From Epiperipatus broadwayi (taxonomy: Eukaryota; Onychophora; Udeonychophora; Euonychophora; Peripatidae), in NCBI GenBank assembly GCA_028023455.1, contig JAQFVV010006449.1, positions 1,410,812 through 1,474,811 of the forward strand: 64,000 nucleotides of DNA, given 5' to 3'. Shown here piece after piece: positions 1 through 43,829 of the stretch. The notes under the pieces are model-generated. The model saw only the letters and a program-made list of their open reading frames with translations. It did no database searches and had not been told where the DNA came from. A program made the translations under genes and the position numbers. The number at the start of each line of letters is the position of its first letter. Position 1 is the stretch's first letter.

Positions 1-1010
1 CAGTAACAGAATAGCTGGTATAAACTGAATAATGTGACTTATTGTACTAATAAAAATTTATTAGATGGCATAATCTTGACCAACCATTATCTGAGTTTGC
101 CCACATCATTAATAAGTATCATTTTTTTATTATTTCTCTGACTAATTAATCTATTTAATTAAAGCATTAATTATTTTATCAAATGGCTGGCTCACTGCTT
201 TTCAGTGAAACAGTCTAATCCATTCTTGACTAGATAATTATTTACAAAATTGTATTAATTTTGACTATATAAAATTATTTTATATTTAATTAGATAACTT
301 TACATTCTATTTTATTTTTGAAATGAATAAATTAGTTTATTAATACAATTTTATGTTGCTCTTTTGATTTTCTTTTATTTTGTAGTTTTACAGATAATAT
401 CTTAAAATTTATTTTTTTAAAGAGTAGATAAGTATTTTTCTGCTTTATTTGGACATTCATTGCCTTCATTAGATTTTCTTTCTAATAAAAAATTTGGTTC
501 AATTCTTAAGTTATTATTATATTTTTTCTTTATTTTTTCTTTTTTTTTTTTAAATCATTTATTTTTAATCAAGTCTGCCGTAATATGGCTGGAGTTTTAT
601 TTTTTTTCTTTGTTTAATTCTAAACCAGTCTTTTGCTCTTTATTTTAAAATTTCTCCCCTTTCTACTTTCTGTTGTACTGATTACTTAAATGATAACTTT
701 TTCCATTTTATATATATATATTGTCTGTTTATTTTTAACATATCTTTTAATTATTTTATTCAACATGTATATTTTATGTGTTTGTTACATTGTACCTCTC
801 CCAATTTAGGAGTAATATGCATCAATTCCTTTTCTTAGGTATTGGCCTATTTTAATTCTAACTGCATTATTATTTTTAAAAAGTTCTTAATTACATAATA
901 GGTATGTTTGATTATGAGTAAGATTTCCAATGAGCATCAGTTATAAGTGTTGTATCAAACTTACTTGACTGTATTTCACACACAGATTGATCCTTTATTA
1001 ATTATACCAT
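1..1010. other. A+T-rich sequence, no feature recognised
   Basis: T-rich, low-complexity sequence. The only open frames are short and Phe/Leu-rich, as expected by chance in poly-T-rich DNA. Confidence 0.6.
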
Positions 1011-1014
1011 ATTT

Positions 1015-1140
1015 AAATTTTTACAGAAGTTGTGACTCCAGCATGAATCCAATTTTTGTGCCATATGGATCCAAAACATGGTCTTTTAACAATTTATCTG
1101 TGAATGTCATGAATACTGCTGCTGTACAATCAGCCTGACA
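1015..1140 (-). pseudogene. Short coding-like stretch, family not recognised
   Basis: On the minus strand about 38 codons read with balanced, protein-like composition (it includes DHVLDPYGTKIGFMLE) up to a TAA stop. An AATAAA lies about 20 bp after the stop. A possible AG acceptor precedes it, but the upstream tract is purine-rich. It could be a terminal exon or a transposon relic; I do not recognise the family. The opposite strand is also open here, so the coding strand is not certain. Confidence 0.3.
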
Positions 1141-1335
1141 TTTTTTTTCTTAAAGTTGTCTGGTAGCTAGAATTCTAATACTGACTTTTATAAAATAATG
1201 TTTAAAAATTATAAAATAATAATGTTTAAAAAATTATACTTTGTAGTTTAACCGACTTGATTTCTGGAAGAGTTTGGAAAAACCGTGTACATAGAAGAAA
1301 TGGTAGAAGCAGAATATATTTTATTGCTTATTATC

Positions 1336-1440
1336 ACTTAAATACATCTCCTTTCCATCAATCAACAGGTCACCTTGTACTCCAAAGATTAGCTCCACCC
1401 TTCGCACTCAGATAATTAAGCAGTAAATATTCAAGAATCT
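1336..1440 (-). pseudogene. Second short coding-like stretch ending at a stop
   Basis: The minus strand reads about 27 codons (includes VELIFGVQGDLLIDGKEM) to a TAA that overlaps an AATAAA. It is richer in G+C than its surroundings. It lies about 200 bp from a similar stretch at 1015-1140 on the same strand. No family is recognised; it may be part of a decayed mobile-element protein. Confidence 0.2.
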
Positions 1441-1955
1441 TTTCTTGAAAAAAAATCATTGTGATTTTCTAAATTAAATCAAATTGAATAAAACAAAAAA
1501 CATTAATTAGCCATTAAATAAAATAGTTGATAACACAACTTTGTTTGTCAAATAATTCACTAATCCAGATATCCATTAACAACTCAAAATATACTTGCAC
1601 CTATTATCAGAGATATTTGCTGTAATTTTAAATGTTTTATTGTAAAATGTAAAATTCTATGCTGTAATTAAATATGAAAATGATATTAGAAAGTGATACA
1701 GACATGCATGCACACACATATGCTGCTATATGAATACTAAATTATCCTGACTAAAGTATAACTCATATGGTTATTGGTTAAACATATTTCATTGATTATA
1801 CTACTTATACATGGATGAGTGTGCCAATGAATAAACAGATCAGAAAAACATTTAATATTCTACAAATAAATAAAACAAATTTGCAACAACTTAATTTACA
1901 TATTAACAACTCCTGTAATAATCCACCCCCTTTCTACCATTAAATATTTCATCAA

Positions 1956-2123
<168 letters not shown>

Positions 2124-2278
2124 CTTATAAAAAACCCAACTAACATCCATAAGCAACTCTCACATAAGGTTTTAGACCATTAACATAAATTTTTAAAAAT
2201 TATAGCGCTATTTCATTTTTTTAGTGATACAATATGATTTAATTAAAGTTTGTTCTTGTGCCCATTCAGAAGGTCACA

Positions 2279-2314
2279 ATATATATATATATACAAAAAA
2301 AATCAAGTCAGATG

Positions 2315-2353
<39 letters not shown>
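2279..2353. repeat. (TA)n microsatellite
   Basis: Two TA-dinucleotide blocks separated by a short A-rich linker. They abut the left arm of a fold-back repeat. Confidence 0.9.
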
Positions 2354-2357
<4 letters not shown>

Positions 2358-2390
2358 TAATCAATGTATGTATTTCAATTACAATAAAAT

Positions 2391-2534
2391 ATATATAATT
2401 CTTCAAAAAACAATACAATAATTAATACAGTAAACAATATTTTAAAAACAAATATTATAGTATATATTTGGGTTTTTTTTTAAATATTGTTTACTGTATT
2501 AACTATTGTATTGTTTTTCAAAGAATTATATATA
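2391..2534. repeat. Fold-back inverted repeat
   Basis: Arms of about 54 bp (2391-2444 and 2481-2534) are near-perfect inverted copies containing CAATACAATA and ACAGTAAACAATATT, around a 36-bp A/T-rich spacer. TA runs on both sides suggest a small MITE inserted in TA-rich DNA, but no target duplication can be defined. Confidence 0.8.
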
Positions 2535-3165
2535 TATATATAAACTTCTAATATATATATATATATTGTACCCTCTCTCACTACCAGGAAAATATAATAA
2601 TAATAAAATAGGACTAGCTCAGCTAAATGGTTATGCTTGGCTAATATATATAAAATCAATAATACAGATATCCTATGATATTGTCTATTGTTAAACCAGC
2701 TCTAGCTAATAAGAAATGATAAAATGGTTAGGTTTATAAAAATTAAATAAATAAAATATTAATAAAATCATGAGACAATGAAATGAAGTACAAGTAGTAA
2801 AGAATTACATTAAGCCAATATCCCACAGGACACAACCTCAATGGCATAAGAATACTACCCCCCCCCTATTATTTTAAATAATAATAAAGTCATAGTATTC
2901 TTACTACTTTAAAATAATAATCAATTAAATATAATGCTAATAAATAAATCCTAATCTCTCTATTAAAATAATATGACTATAATAATCTCAGGTTCTTTAA
3001 ACTAACTTGAATCTATTTATAATTTTCTGTAGTCAAGCATGATAAGGGATTTTGTATCACTCTCAATTATACCTAACTAATAATAATAACAAATAATAAT
3101 AATCTTCAAAGTGTAATTATTAATCTTATCGACTTTTCCATTTTATAGTAATTATCGATAATAAT

Positions 3166-3548
3166 AATAAGAAGAAGACGAAGAAGAAGAAGAAAAAGAA
3201 GAAGAAGAAGGAGAAGGAGAAGAAGAAGAAGAAGAAGAAGAAGAAGAAGAAGAAGAAGAAGAAGAAGAAGAAGAAAAGAAGAAGAAGAAGAAGAAGAAGA
3301 AGAAGAAGAAGAAGAAGAAGAAGAAGAAGAAGAAGAAGAAGAAGAAGAAGAAGAAGAAGAAGAAGAAGAAGAAGAAGAAGAAGAAGAAGAAGAAGAAGAA
3401 GAAGAAGAAGAAGAAGAAGAAGAAGAAGAAGAAGAAGAAGAAGAAGAAGAAGAAGAAGAAGAAGAAGAAGAAGAAGAAGAAGAAGAAGAAGAAGAAGAAG
3501 AAGAAGAAGAAGAAGAAGAAGAAGAAGAAGAAGAAGAAGAAGAAGAAG

Positions 3549-3580
<32 letters not shown>

Positions 3581-3612
3581 GTAGTAGAAGTAGTAGTAGT
3601 AGTAGAAGTAGA
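3166..3612. repeat. Long (GAA)n purine tract
   Basis: About 440 bp of AAG/GAA triplets with a few GAC, GGA and GTA variants near the ends. One strand is all purine, so triplex (H-DNA) formation is expected. If the protease gene extends left it lies in or beyond that transcription unit. The large poly-Phe/poly-Ser frame here is not a gene. Confidence 0.97.
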
Positions 3613-3719
3613 TAGTAATATAATATAATCTTTTAGCTTTCGCGTGGCATCTTAAATATAATGTGTGGTATAATCTGATAATCTGACAATATGTAGCAAC
3701 GAATAATATTATAATTCTA

Positions 3720-5890
3720 TACAATAAACTATCTAATTAATTTATGACCATAATGATAATAATGATGTAAAATGAAAACTTCTCATATAAAGTATATTAT
3801 AAAACACTATAATTTCTTAAGTAAATAATTATATTCATACTGTGCAAATATTACGTTTGGTTTATATATCCGAATATCATGTGTGTGTACTGTCAAGAAT
3901 CAATGCAATACACAGCTTTATAGAACAACTTTAATAAAACTTTATTATAAAATTTTTTAACGAAATAAACTATGTACACTATTTACAATTACATCTTAGA
4001 TAAATTACATACTTCTTCATTTCAAAATAAAAATAAAATAATAAAATCTACAACTCCCTTTACTCCAACTTATAACTTTTCATATTTCTTTACAATAATC
4101 ATAATAATATTACTAATAATAATTATGTATATAATTATAGCTTAAAATATAATATCTACCAATTGACCTGTATTACAATGTTTTCCGTAAGCATACACAA
4201 AATATAAAAAAAAACATAAACTACTGAAGTAGCACTTATTTTCAATACATGTTCATAGATTTTGTAGTCAATTAATTGTATTAAATGTTTCAGCAATAGA
4301 GAGAAGGATTTTTAACAGAAATTTTTATTGTTTTTTTAACCTGGTTAAATACCAGGGGGAGATTAAACTGATAAATCATATAAATATGTTTTATATGCAT
4401 TTTTATTATAATTCAATGTATGAATCAGTCTAAATTTTTCTGAACAATGTTACCTCTTCAATCTTGAAAGACAAATGGAGATGGGAGGGTTTACACCAGT
4501 TGTATGTTCGACAATGATAAGCAACACAGAAACCTTATGTCAGATTCTGGTGCAAGGAAAATGGATGCCCTGATGGTTGTAAGCAAATGACAGATACTTA
4601 CACCATCCATTGAGATTAGAATAAATTGTTTAATGTTAGAAAGAGAGGGTCTGAATGTAGCCATTTGACACACTCTATCAAGGTTTCCATAATTATTTGA
4701 GACAGCTGTTATACATAGAGTACGTGATCGCACATGTTCCCTCAATAAAAGAATATTAGTTAAATAATTGGTACCATATTTAAAAAAAAATTGTTAACGT
4801 TTGCGTTTAAAATTAAGTTTGCATTTGTTCTTTATAGAAAAGATTTGAGTCAGTTTTGAATGCTATAGGAAAAGTGACACTGTCTTTAAACTGAAAGTAA
4901 TTATAATAAAGTCTATTAAATGTCATATTTGAGTGTCTCTGTTTAATCTAGTTTAGTAATTTAATTCAGTGTCCATTTGGTTGAAATAAATTCGTGCAAG
5001 ATTACCTTTTAAAAATATATTTGGTGATTGCCATTCGTAAATAGATAAATGACTGTGATTGTGGAAACCTTTGCAATCTGGTTCCAAGCTAAAAGTTCTT
5101 GATAGTGCCTTTGAAAGCCCATCAAATTTTTGTAATCTTTGAAAATTTGCCGATTATGTCAAAATGTCGCGGCATAGTGTTTAACGTATATTATCTTTTC
5201 ATTTCTATTAATTATTAAAATTATGGTAAACATTTTTTTAAAAAGAAATAGTAATATAATGATTAAAAATAAATTGAGGGAACTCATTTATATATATATT
5301 ACTGAGTGTGTGTTCATTCATGCAGTCATTGAAACTATACAATATAAAAACTAATAACTATATTTTTATTTTAAAAATAATGTAAATAATAACTATTCCA
5401 ACTTTTGTTACTATTAAATAATTTTATGTGGCATTCCTTTTTATTCAGTATCTTTGTCTCTTATAGAAATATAATGATAGTCATATGTTATCAGTAATTG
5501 TTTTGATGTTCGTAAGTCATTATCTCCTTTAATAATGTTTTAAACTGTGTAAAACTACTACATTGTGCTTAGAAAATACTTTAATAAACAAAACTGCAAA
5601 TAAAAATCCAGAAAGGTTAATAAAAAAAGAATAAAATGGATTTGCATTCAGCATAAACAGAAGAAAATGAAACAATTGTGTACAATATTCTAAGTCATAA
5701 AAATATCTACAGACTTGTGAAATATATTTACAAATTTTACTTTCTTTAAAAGCTGGTCACATATACCACTTAGAAAAAAGGAAAATGGTAATTCAAATAT
5801 TCTAAAATTTAATGATTTTTTGTATGTTTGTTTATGTTTTATTTTTCTGTTTACAATTTTCTTTGAATATCATATAAACTAAAGTTGTGT
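3720..5890. other. No convincing gene; A+T-rich sequence
   Basis: A minus-strand open frame of 84 codons at 4491-4745 has no recognisable domain or splice context. Another short open stretch lies at 5010-5160. I cannot match either to the missing protease exons. Confidence 0.4.
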
Positions 5891-5907
5891 GGATTGATAT
5901 AGCAAAG

Positions 5908-6026
5908 TTTTTTTTTTTTTTTCATATGTCAAACATCGGCTGGAAAGCGAACCTGCAATAACCATCTGCAAGCAACTGCTTGCTTGCAAGGCAGCTGCGG
6001 TGACCTCGCGGCTACCAGCGCTTGAG
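5908..6026 (-). mobile_element. tRNA-derived SINE copy
   Basis: Minus-strand copy of the short SINE family also seen at 8446, 9687 and 36593. It starts near 6026 with the A-box region (GGTAGCCGCGAGG), has the B box GGTTCGCTTTCC, then the tail …TGACATATG and a poly-A (poly-T on the plus strand at 5908-5922). No clear target duplication, so this is probably an older copy. Confidence 0.85.
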
Positions 6027-6582
6027 CTTCACTGCACATTCTCAGAAAAATATTTTTTAATCAGGAAAAACTCTAAATGTATTTTTCAATATTATTTTGC
6101 TCATTTCATAAATGTTTTCAAAAAAAAATGGTGATAATGTAATGTTTAGTGGTTTAAAAATGTTTTCAGAAGAATTTAAACTTCTCTCAATGATGTACTT
6201 CAGGACGCAAATGCTGTTAATGATAATGATATAGAAAGTAAACTTGACTTTTTTCTTTTTTGAATAAATTTATACTTCATAATTTGTTTCTTAGTTTAAT
6301 CTAGTTTAAAAATATTTAGTTTGTTATTATGCTAAACGTTGTTTTATAATATAATCATTATTTAAACTGAATGTCATGTTTGTTATATAAAAATTTAAAT
6401 TTTGGAAAGATAGCCTTATTTATTTAAATAACATGGCCTTGGAATAGTTTACATAATGAAAATCTAATTATAATAAAATAAAGATTTATGCAAAGACAAT
6501 CAAATGTTTTTGCTAATTGTTACACTCATTAAATGAACAAAAAAGACAGTTACATTAACTCATAGTAACGCATTCTATTATC

Positions 6583-6875
6583 TTATAGAGCAGGGGTCCC
6601 CAACCCTATGCCCATGTGTGCTCACCGCTATCCGAACACTATAAAAAATTATTTATCTGAAACATATAAATTTAATTTTCAAGATTTCTTATAAATTATT
6701 GTATTATATTGTAATCAAATTGTAGGTCATACTATATTTTTATAGCGTAAAAGAGTCTATCATTAACAATATCCAACTATAAATTTACATTGAAAAAATA
6801 AATGGTGCCCACCACCTGGCCGGTATTATAGAATGTGCTCTAAGTGTAAAAAGGTTGGGAACTGCTGTTATAGAG
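6583..6875. mobile_element. hAT-type MITE with 8-bp target duplication
   Basis: The element is 6591-6867 (277 bp). Its ends are CAGGGGTCCCCAACC and, inverted, CAGCAGTTCCCAACC: 12 of 15 positions match and the type is that of hAT transposons. It is flanked on both sides by the identical octamer TTATAGAG (6583-6590 and 6868-6875), which is the target-site length of hAT transposases. No transposase is encoded, so it was moved by an enzyme made elsewhere. Confidence 0.92.
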
Positions 6876-6879
6876 TCTT

Positions 6880-8190
6880 TTCTTTTTTATCTATTGTATA
6901 CTTAATTCAAAGGAATTATTACATCAAATCTCTGGATTTTTGATGATTCTCATTAATCCATCGAATGATTTTCATAAAAGACTTTCAACATTACTTCAAT
7001 CATAATACCTATTTAAATTGTAGAATCCATTTGGGGCATTTGAGATATATTATTAAGAGATATTATAAGCAATTATTGAAAGTATTTTAAAAAACTCTAA
7101 CTGAATTATTATATATGAGAACCAAATTTTGCCTAATGACCGATGCTATATTTAATGTAGTTTAATATAACAATTTCACATAAAAACAGATTTGTAAGGA
7201 GAAGAAATATAATTAAGAATATCTTTGTCATATTTATTAAAAAAAGCAATACAGCATTTATGAGGACTTATAAAGTTGAAAAAATAGATGGCAAGATCGA
7301 TGATTAGGTTAGGTATTATTTTTCGCAATGACGTATAATACATCATTATTGAATTCAGTTTTGTATTGTAGTTGTATCTTTATATGACACATGTAGATAA
7401 GTGAGACAACAATAATGCAAAGAATTTTAATATGCACATTAGTAATATAAAAAATGATGAGATAAGTTTTATGAAAATTGTACATTGCTTGTCTTTAAAA
7501 AAATTTATGACATAGATGTATATCAAAACTTTTTAAAATTCAATAATCAAGAATTTAAATATCCAGGTTCGAAGCCCATGCTAGTACTGTCACTGGTCAG
7601 GCCACCAACACCTGAAAAAGAGGGAGAATAAGACTTTTTCCAAAACGTTGTGCATATGCTAACCTGTTTGATGTGCTATTACTAACAGTTGAATGTATTT
7701 GCACTATTTAATTAACATTCAATACACATATTAGATGATGGAAATAGTCCAATATAAAAATATAATTAGAACCCATCATCACAAACCTTGCGGAAAATAC
7801 TGACTTTATATGTTATTTAAATTAATACTAAATAAGCAAAAAAAAATAATAAATAAATTACACGTTAGCCAAACATCCTAATCCATTAACACTCACTTAA
7901 ATCCAAGTTTGGACTAACACACAATTGGTACAAAATTAAATATTTGTAACGTTGAATTTACTCCTTAATAGGTAATCCTTTTTAATTTCAAAATTACTTT
8001 TCAAAATCAGCTACATCTTTAATTTAAAGATTCAGGTAAAGCTATCAATGTGTGATTTTTAATCTGATATAAGTAATCAAAGAAATAAACATTTCAAACA
8101 TAAATATATTTTAAAACATTAAGCAATAAAAATGGTATCCAGTGAAATACAAAAAAAAACTACCTTATTTATTGGGTAATATCTTGTAAC
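6880..8190. other. Sequence left of protease exon 3; no exon seen
   Basis: If the gene continues left, this begins intron 3. A GGTTCGAAGCC string at about 7566 resembles a tRNA B box and may be a SINE scrap. Nothing else is recognisable. Confidence 0.4.
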
Positions 8191-8194
8191 TTAC

Positions 8195-39525
<31,331 letters not shown>

Positions 39526-39659
39526 ATTTTCTAAAAAAAAAAAAAAATACTATTACTAAATAAATAAATATCTAAATTAGAATGTAACTTCAACAATAAA
39601 AAACTCAAAATCAATAAAACTATATTCTAAATATAAAAAACATAGAACCTGTACTTCAT

Positions 39660-39695
39660 ATAAGAGAATCAATATATATATATATATAAATATAA
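39660..39695 (-). promoter_or_regulatory. TATA-rich stretch upstream of protease exon 1
   Basis: An AT-dinucleotide run lies about 150 bp upstream of the start codon of the protease. It could serve as a TATA region, but similar TA runs occur all over the window. No transcription start can be placed from sequence alone. Confidence 0.15.
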
Positions 39696-39779
39696 TAAAA
39701 TTTTCCTTGTTACTTATGGACAAAGTAAAATGAGTCATATCATGTGTTATTGATTTTTTTTGCATTGAATATTAATATT

Positions 39780-40850
39780 TGTGCGAATTTGCATTTATCT
39801 TTGTCAATGCTAATGCAGTTATGAATAATTGTTGTGTCTCAATTAATATTGAGGAATAAATGACATTTCTGAGTTCATCCGTGTACAATCTGTAGCATTT
39901 TGTATTGAGATTTCAGTTGCCTATATTGGCTATCAACTGAATAACAAACGTTTTATAATAAACTGGTATGTCATATAAAGATTAATGTATAACAAGATTG
40001 CCGGTCCACCCAATAAAAAACAAGACCAGAAGATTAAAATTAAGAAAATCAATATCAAATTCAACAGCTATTAAGATTAATGGGTTTTATTTTTTCTCTC
40101 AAAAAGAAGATAGTTTAAATTCAACATCACTTTTATTAACCCAGTTTGATTTTTTAGAGATTTTAATGACTTCTCTGATCTTACATTAGAGAAAAATATA
40201 TCTGGATAAGATCATAATGATAGAAAACTCTACACTGTGATCAATATTCAGCTATGATGTGAGAATGTTGATAATGATGAATCCTTCATGACTATATTAG
40301 AATGTTTATCCGTCCCACAACTAAACTGATAGTTATTCATACCTACATAAGAAGCTTCACAAACTCCATATAGATTTTAAAATCTTCATATGCAGAAACT
40401 AAGATTGCATTAAATCAGAATTAAAATAATAAATTCTATATTAAAGTTAATATTGATAATAATGATACATCATTGTTTTTAATTTTTATAGTAATTGTCA
40501 TCAGAATTTTTACGTTTGGTTTAACTAAATAGGGATTAAATATAATACATATTTTTAGAGGAATTTTTATTTAAATCAGCTAAAAGCAAAAACAAGAATT
40601 TTTCTGTTGGATTTTTTATGTATAATATGGTGATAATAGTGTTAATATTTTCAGTTCAAAAGACAACTGACAGAATGCTTTTAATGTTTCAAATGTTACA
40701 TATAATGTTTTTATTTTATTAACTAATATTCATAGAAATTCAGGTTCTTTATTACCCAATGAGAATCTTCAATAATTTTTAGTTTTCGATAGTTATCACG
40801 CTAAGAATGTAGATTAGTTTACATAAGAGAAAAGACTTCCCTATTAAACA
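39780..40850. other. Region upstream of the protease gene
   Basis: A+T-rich, with no other exon or element recognised. The protease promoter should lie here or just downstream. Confidence 0.4.
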
Positions 40851-41286
40851 ATGTGTCTAAATGGTCTAAAACCAAAGCAATGGTGAAGTAAAGTAATTGG
40901 CTGATAACTTTCAAAAAGTTTTACCTTCTCATAATCATAGCAAGTGGGTTGTGTGAGCATGATAGAAAATATATGCAACCTTATATATGAACCATTTTAT
41001 TCTTCTCATCACATGCATAGAATGTCATGATTCTAACTGTAAAAATCAAAAAAGTATGGCTTATAGCTAACAATACATGTGCTATAAACCAAAATGAAAC
41101 ATTCTAAGTGGACTTTATAATCTGCTTTGCATATATTTAAATATCTGTCACATATTTTCTATCATGTTCACACAATCCTCTTGCTATGATTATGAGAAGA
41201 TAAAACTTCTCAAAAGCGCTCAGCTAACTAATATTACAATTTGTACTTAGCTTTTTCATTGCCTATGGTTTAGCACATTTAGACAT
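40851..41286. mobile_element. Fold-back MITE, about 436 bp
   Basis: The left arm (from ATGTGTCTAAATGGTCTAAA through CTCATAATCATAGCAAG and ATGATAGAAAATAT) is repeated inverted in the right arm, ending CCTATGGTTTAGCACATTTAGACAT. Arms are about 130-180 bp, diverged, with an indel. No transposase and no clear target duplication. Confidence 0.75.
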
Positions 41287-41319
41287 ATCAGATTAAATAA
41301 TAAGTAGTAATGTGGAAAT

Positions 41320-41850
41320 AGATGTTGAGATAAAATACAGACTTCAAATTGCTACTGCTGTTTTGAGCAAGTTAAAATATAAGATATTTCATTATAGGGA
41401 AATAACAACAGCAGTTAAGTTAAAAGTATATGGAGCTATTTTTTAACTTGGACACCATATTGGCAAACATAATAGCTTTAAAAATATTTTATTTTTAATA
41501 GATGCTCAATAAAATTTTGAAGAACAATGGCAAGATTATAAAACCAATAAATATGTGATTCAATTTGGAAGATCTGATGCTATTGGGTCTACTCTTGTAA
41601 AATCATAACTTCTTGCATTGGACATGTAAGACCAATTAAATATGGATGACGTTCTAATGGTGTTTCACAATGAAGTTTAGCATTACATTTATAAGAATTA
41701 TTTCTTAGCCATCGTAAAGAAAGGCAATGTCAATGAGTTCTATTGAGAAGATATAGCAGAAAATACAATATATTAAAAAGCTGCATTTAGACATATTGTT
41801 GAAGTATTTCTGAAAGAAATGTTTTCTACTGAAGAAATTCAAAAATCAGG
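41320..41850 (+). mobile_element. LINE C-terminal relic
   Basis: The plus strand reads EIKYRLQIATAVLSKLKYKIFHYRE and TAVKLKVYGAIF, matching the conserved region after reverse transcriptase (…I..A..AF..L…K..VY.A…) of a widespread LINE group. Later QFGRSDAIGSTLVK and MDDVL segments follow in the expected order. It is followed at 42106 by the same 3' tail that follows the relic at 48240-48420. Confidence 0.6.
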
Positions 41851-42105
41851 CAAGTAAACAGAAAAATTAAACACTATGCTTTATATCTAAACATTTTTAT
41901 GGTTTATAAATTCGTTTGTACAGTCAAATAAAATTCCGTTTTATAGTATTCTCTCCCTCTTTTTTTTATTTTTTGGAATAGGAAAGACCATATTCATTTG
42001 GAAGTTATTGCTTATTACTAGTTATATTATTTATTATTTTGCAAAAATTAAGGTGTAACCAATATGTCTTGTTATATATATATATATATATATATACATG
42101 ACCAT

Positions 42106-42236
42106 GCACATGTGCAAAAGATTAATGATCTTCGATATATGTATTTTGTATGTTGTCATGTGTATCGATTATATACGATAGAATTGACTGCTGAAGGGAG
42201 CTTAAAAATATATTGAAATCCTCTACATTACCTTTA
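42106..42236 (+). mobile_element. LINE 3'-tail fragment
   Basis: A diverged copy of the dispersed tail repeat: TGTTGTCATGTGTATCG, then TGAAGGGAGCTTAAAAAT, then TGAAATCCTC. It lies downstream of a LINE C-terminus on the same strand. Confidence 0.55.
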
Positions 42237-42248
42237 GACTTCAAGTAT

Positions 42249-42653
<405 letters not shown>

Positions 42654-42700
42654 CAAAACAAGTTATAAATTTCATAACTGGTCTTTAAGCTTGCATTTTA

Positions 42701-42995
42701 TGATCACTAGATGGGGTTTACCAATCAGCTCCAAACAAGCTTTGTTTACATAAATGCACCCATCTCCAGACCAGCTGTTTTTGAGCTTATTGGATTACAT
42801 CAGTGAAGAGCTGGTAGACTAGAAACTAAATCTAATTTCTAGTCTTCCAGCCTTTCACTGATGTGAGCCAATAATCTCAAAACCAGCTGGTCTGGAGGTG
42901 GGTGACAATAATAAAGATTTTGAATTCTATCTCTTTCGGCATTTATGTCAACAAAGCTTGTTTAGAGCTGATTGGTAAGCTCCATCTAGTGATCA
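42701..42995. mobile_element. Long palindromic MITE with TA flanks
   Basis: The 295-bp element starts TGATCACTAGATGG and ends CCATCTAGTGATCA. The inverted similarity continues through ACCAATCAGCTC and AACAAGCTTTGTT to a central CTAGAAA…TTTCTAG, so nearly the whole unit folds into one hairpin. TA sits on both sides, as with Tc1/mariner-mobilised MITEs. No coding capacity. Confidence 0.85.
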
Positions 42996-42996
42996 T

Positions 42997-43152
42997 ATAT
43001 ATATATATATATATATATAATGCTTGTATTTCCTTTATTATTAAAAGGTTGCCTTGACAAACCAATTTGAAATTGTTGATTGTTATTGATATTGATATTG
43101 TCAAAGTATTGACTGTTTATATATATATATATATGTGAGACTGGTATTTTAA

Positions 43153-43187
<35 letters not shown>
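42997..43187. repeat. Clustered (TA)n runs
   Basis: TA runs at about 42994-43020, 43121-43134 and 43157-43186 surround unremarkable sequence, immediately right of the palindromic MITE. Confidence 0.8.
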
Positions 43188-43683
43188 GAACTCTTATTGA
43201 TAAGGAATAATACATTCCATTCATATCAAGCTGATTTTATCTTTCATGGTAAATACATTATTAAAAATAATGTTTATCCAAGGTCAAATGGTTGCCTGGA
43301 TTCTTTATCAAACTAGTACTTTTACAAAAAAAAATCAAATCATATAAAGGGAAAGGATTTCTAATTATATGTACATTCATATATTTGATTTTACATAGTT
43401 ATCTTGTGATGTTTATTGGATTAAAACCAATTCTGCCTAATACGGTAGTGGTGGCTATGGTTAAGAATCAAAGACACCAAAATGTATGGGTACAGAACTG
43501 AGTTCAGACCTATATGACTATATATGCTGATGAACATAGGTTGGAAATATTATACTGTTTTTAATTTAAGTCTCATAGTTTTGTAATTAAGTAGAGATAA
43601 AAGGTGGCTGCTGGAGGGTTGCATTAGATCCTAAGATCTAGGTGCAGTACACTCGGATTCAAGGCTCCTCACTGATGAAGGCC

Positions 43684-43825
43684 ACAAGCCAAAAACTAGT
43701 CTGGGAATATTGGATGAGTAGGCACTAGATGGGGATTTTATGCACAAGCCTTCTGGCCTCCATTGATTAATCTGGCTTGTACTGAGTGGCAATACATATA
43801 GAGAGTTTTGCCTGTTTTAAAAATA
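43684..43825 (+). repeat. Dispersed repeat, copy 1
   Basis: ACAAGCC…ACTAGTCTGG, then TTGGATGAGTAGGCACT, then GATTTTATGCACAAGC, then ATCCATTGATTA-like and ACTGAGTGG, ending TTTTGCCTGTTTTAA. It matches, inverted, 60760-60899. Probably a SINE or the 3' part of another retroelement. Confidence 0.7.
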
Positions 43826-43829
43826 CAAT

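Noticed and set aside
3152-3724. 190-codon poly-Phe/poly-Ser frame
   Set aside because: It is a translation of the GAA microsatellite.
4491-4745. 84-codon minus-strand frame as the next protease exon
   Set aside because: It lacks protease motifs, and its ends do not fit a phase-2 acceptor and donor convincingly.
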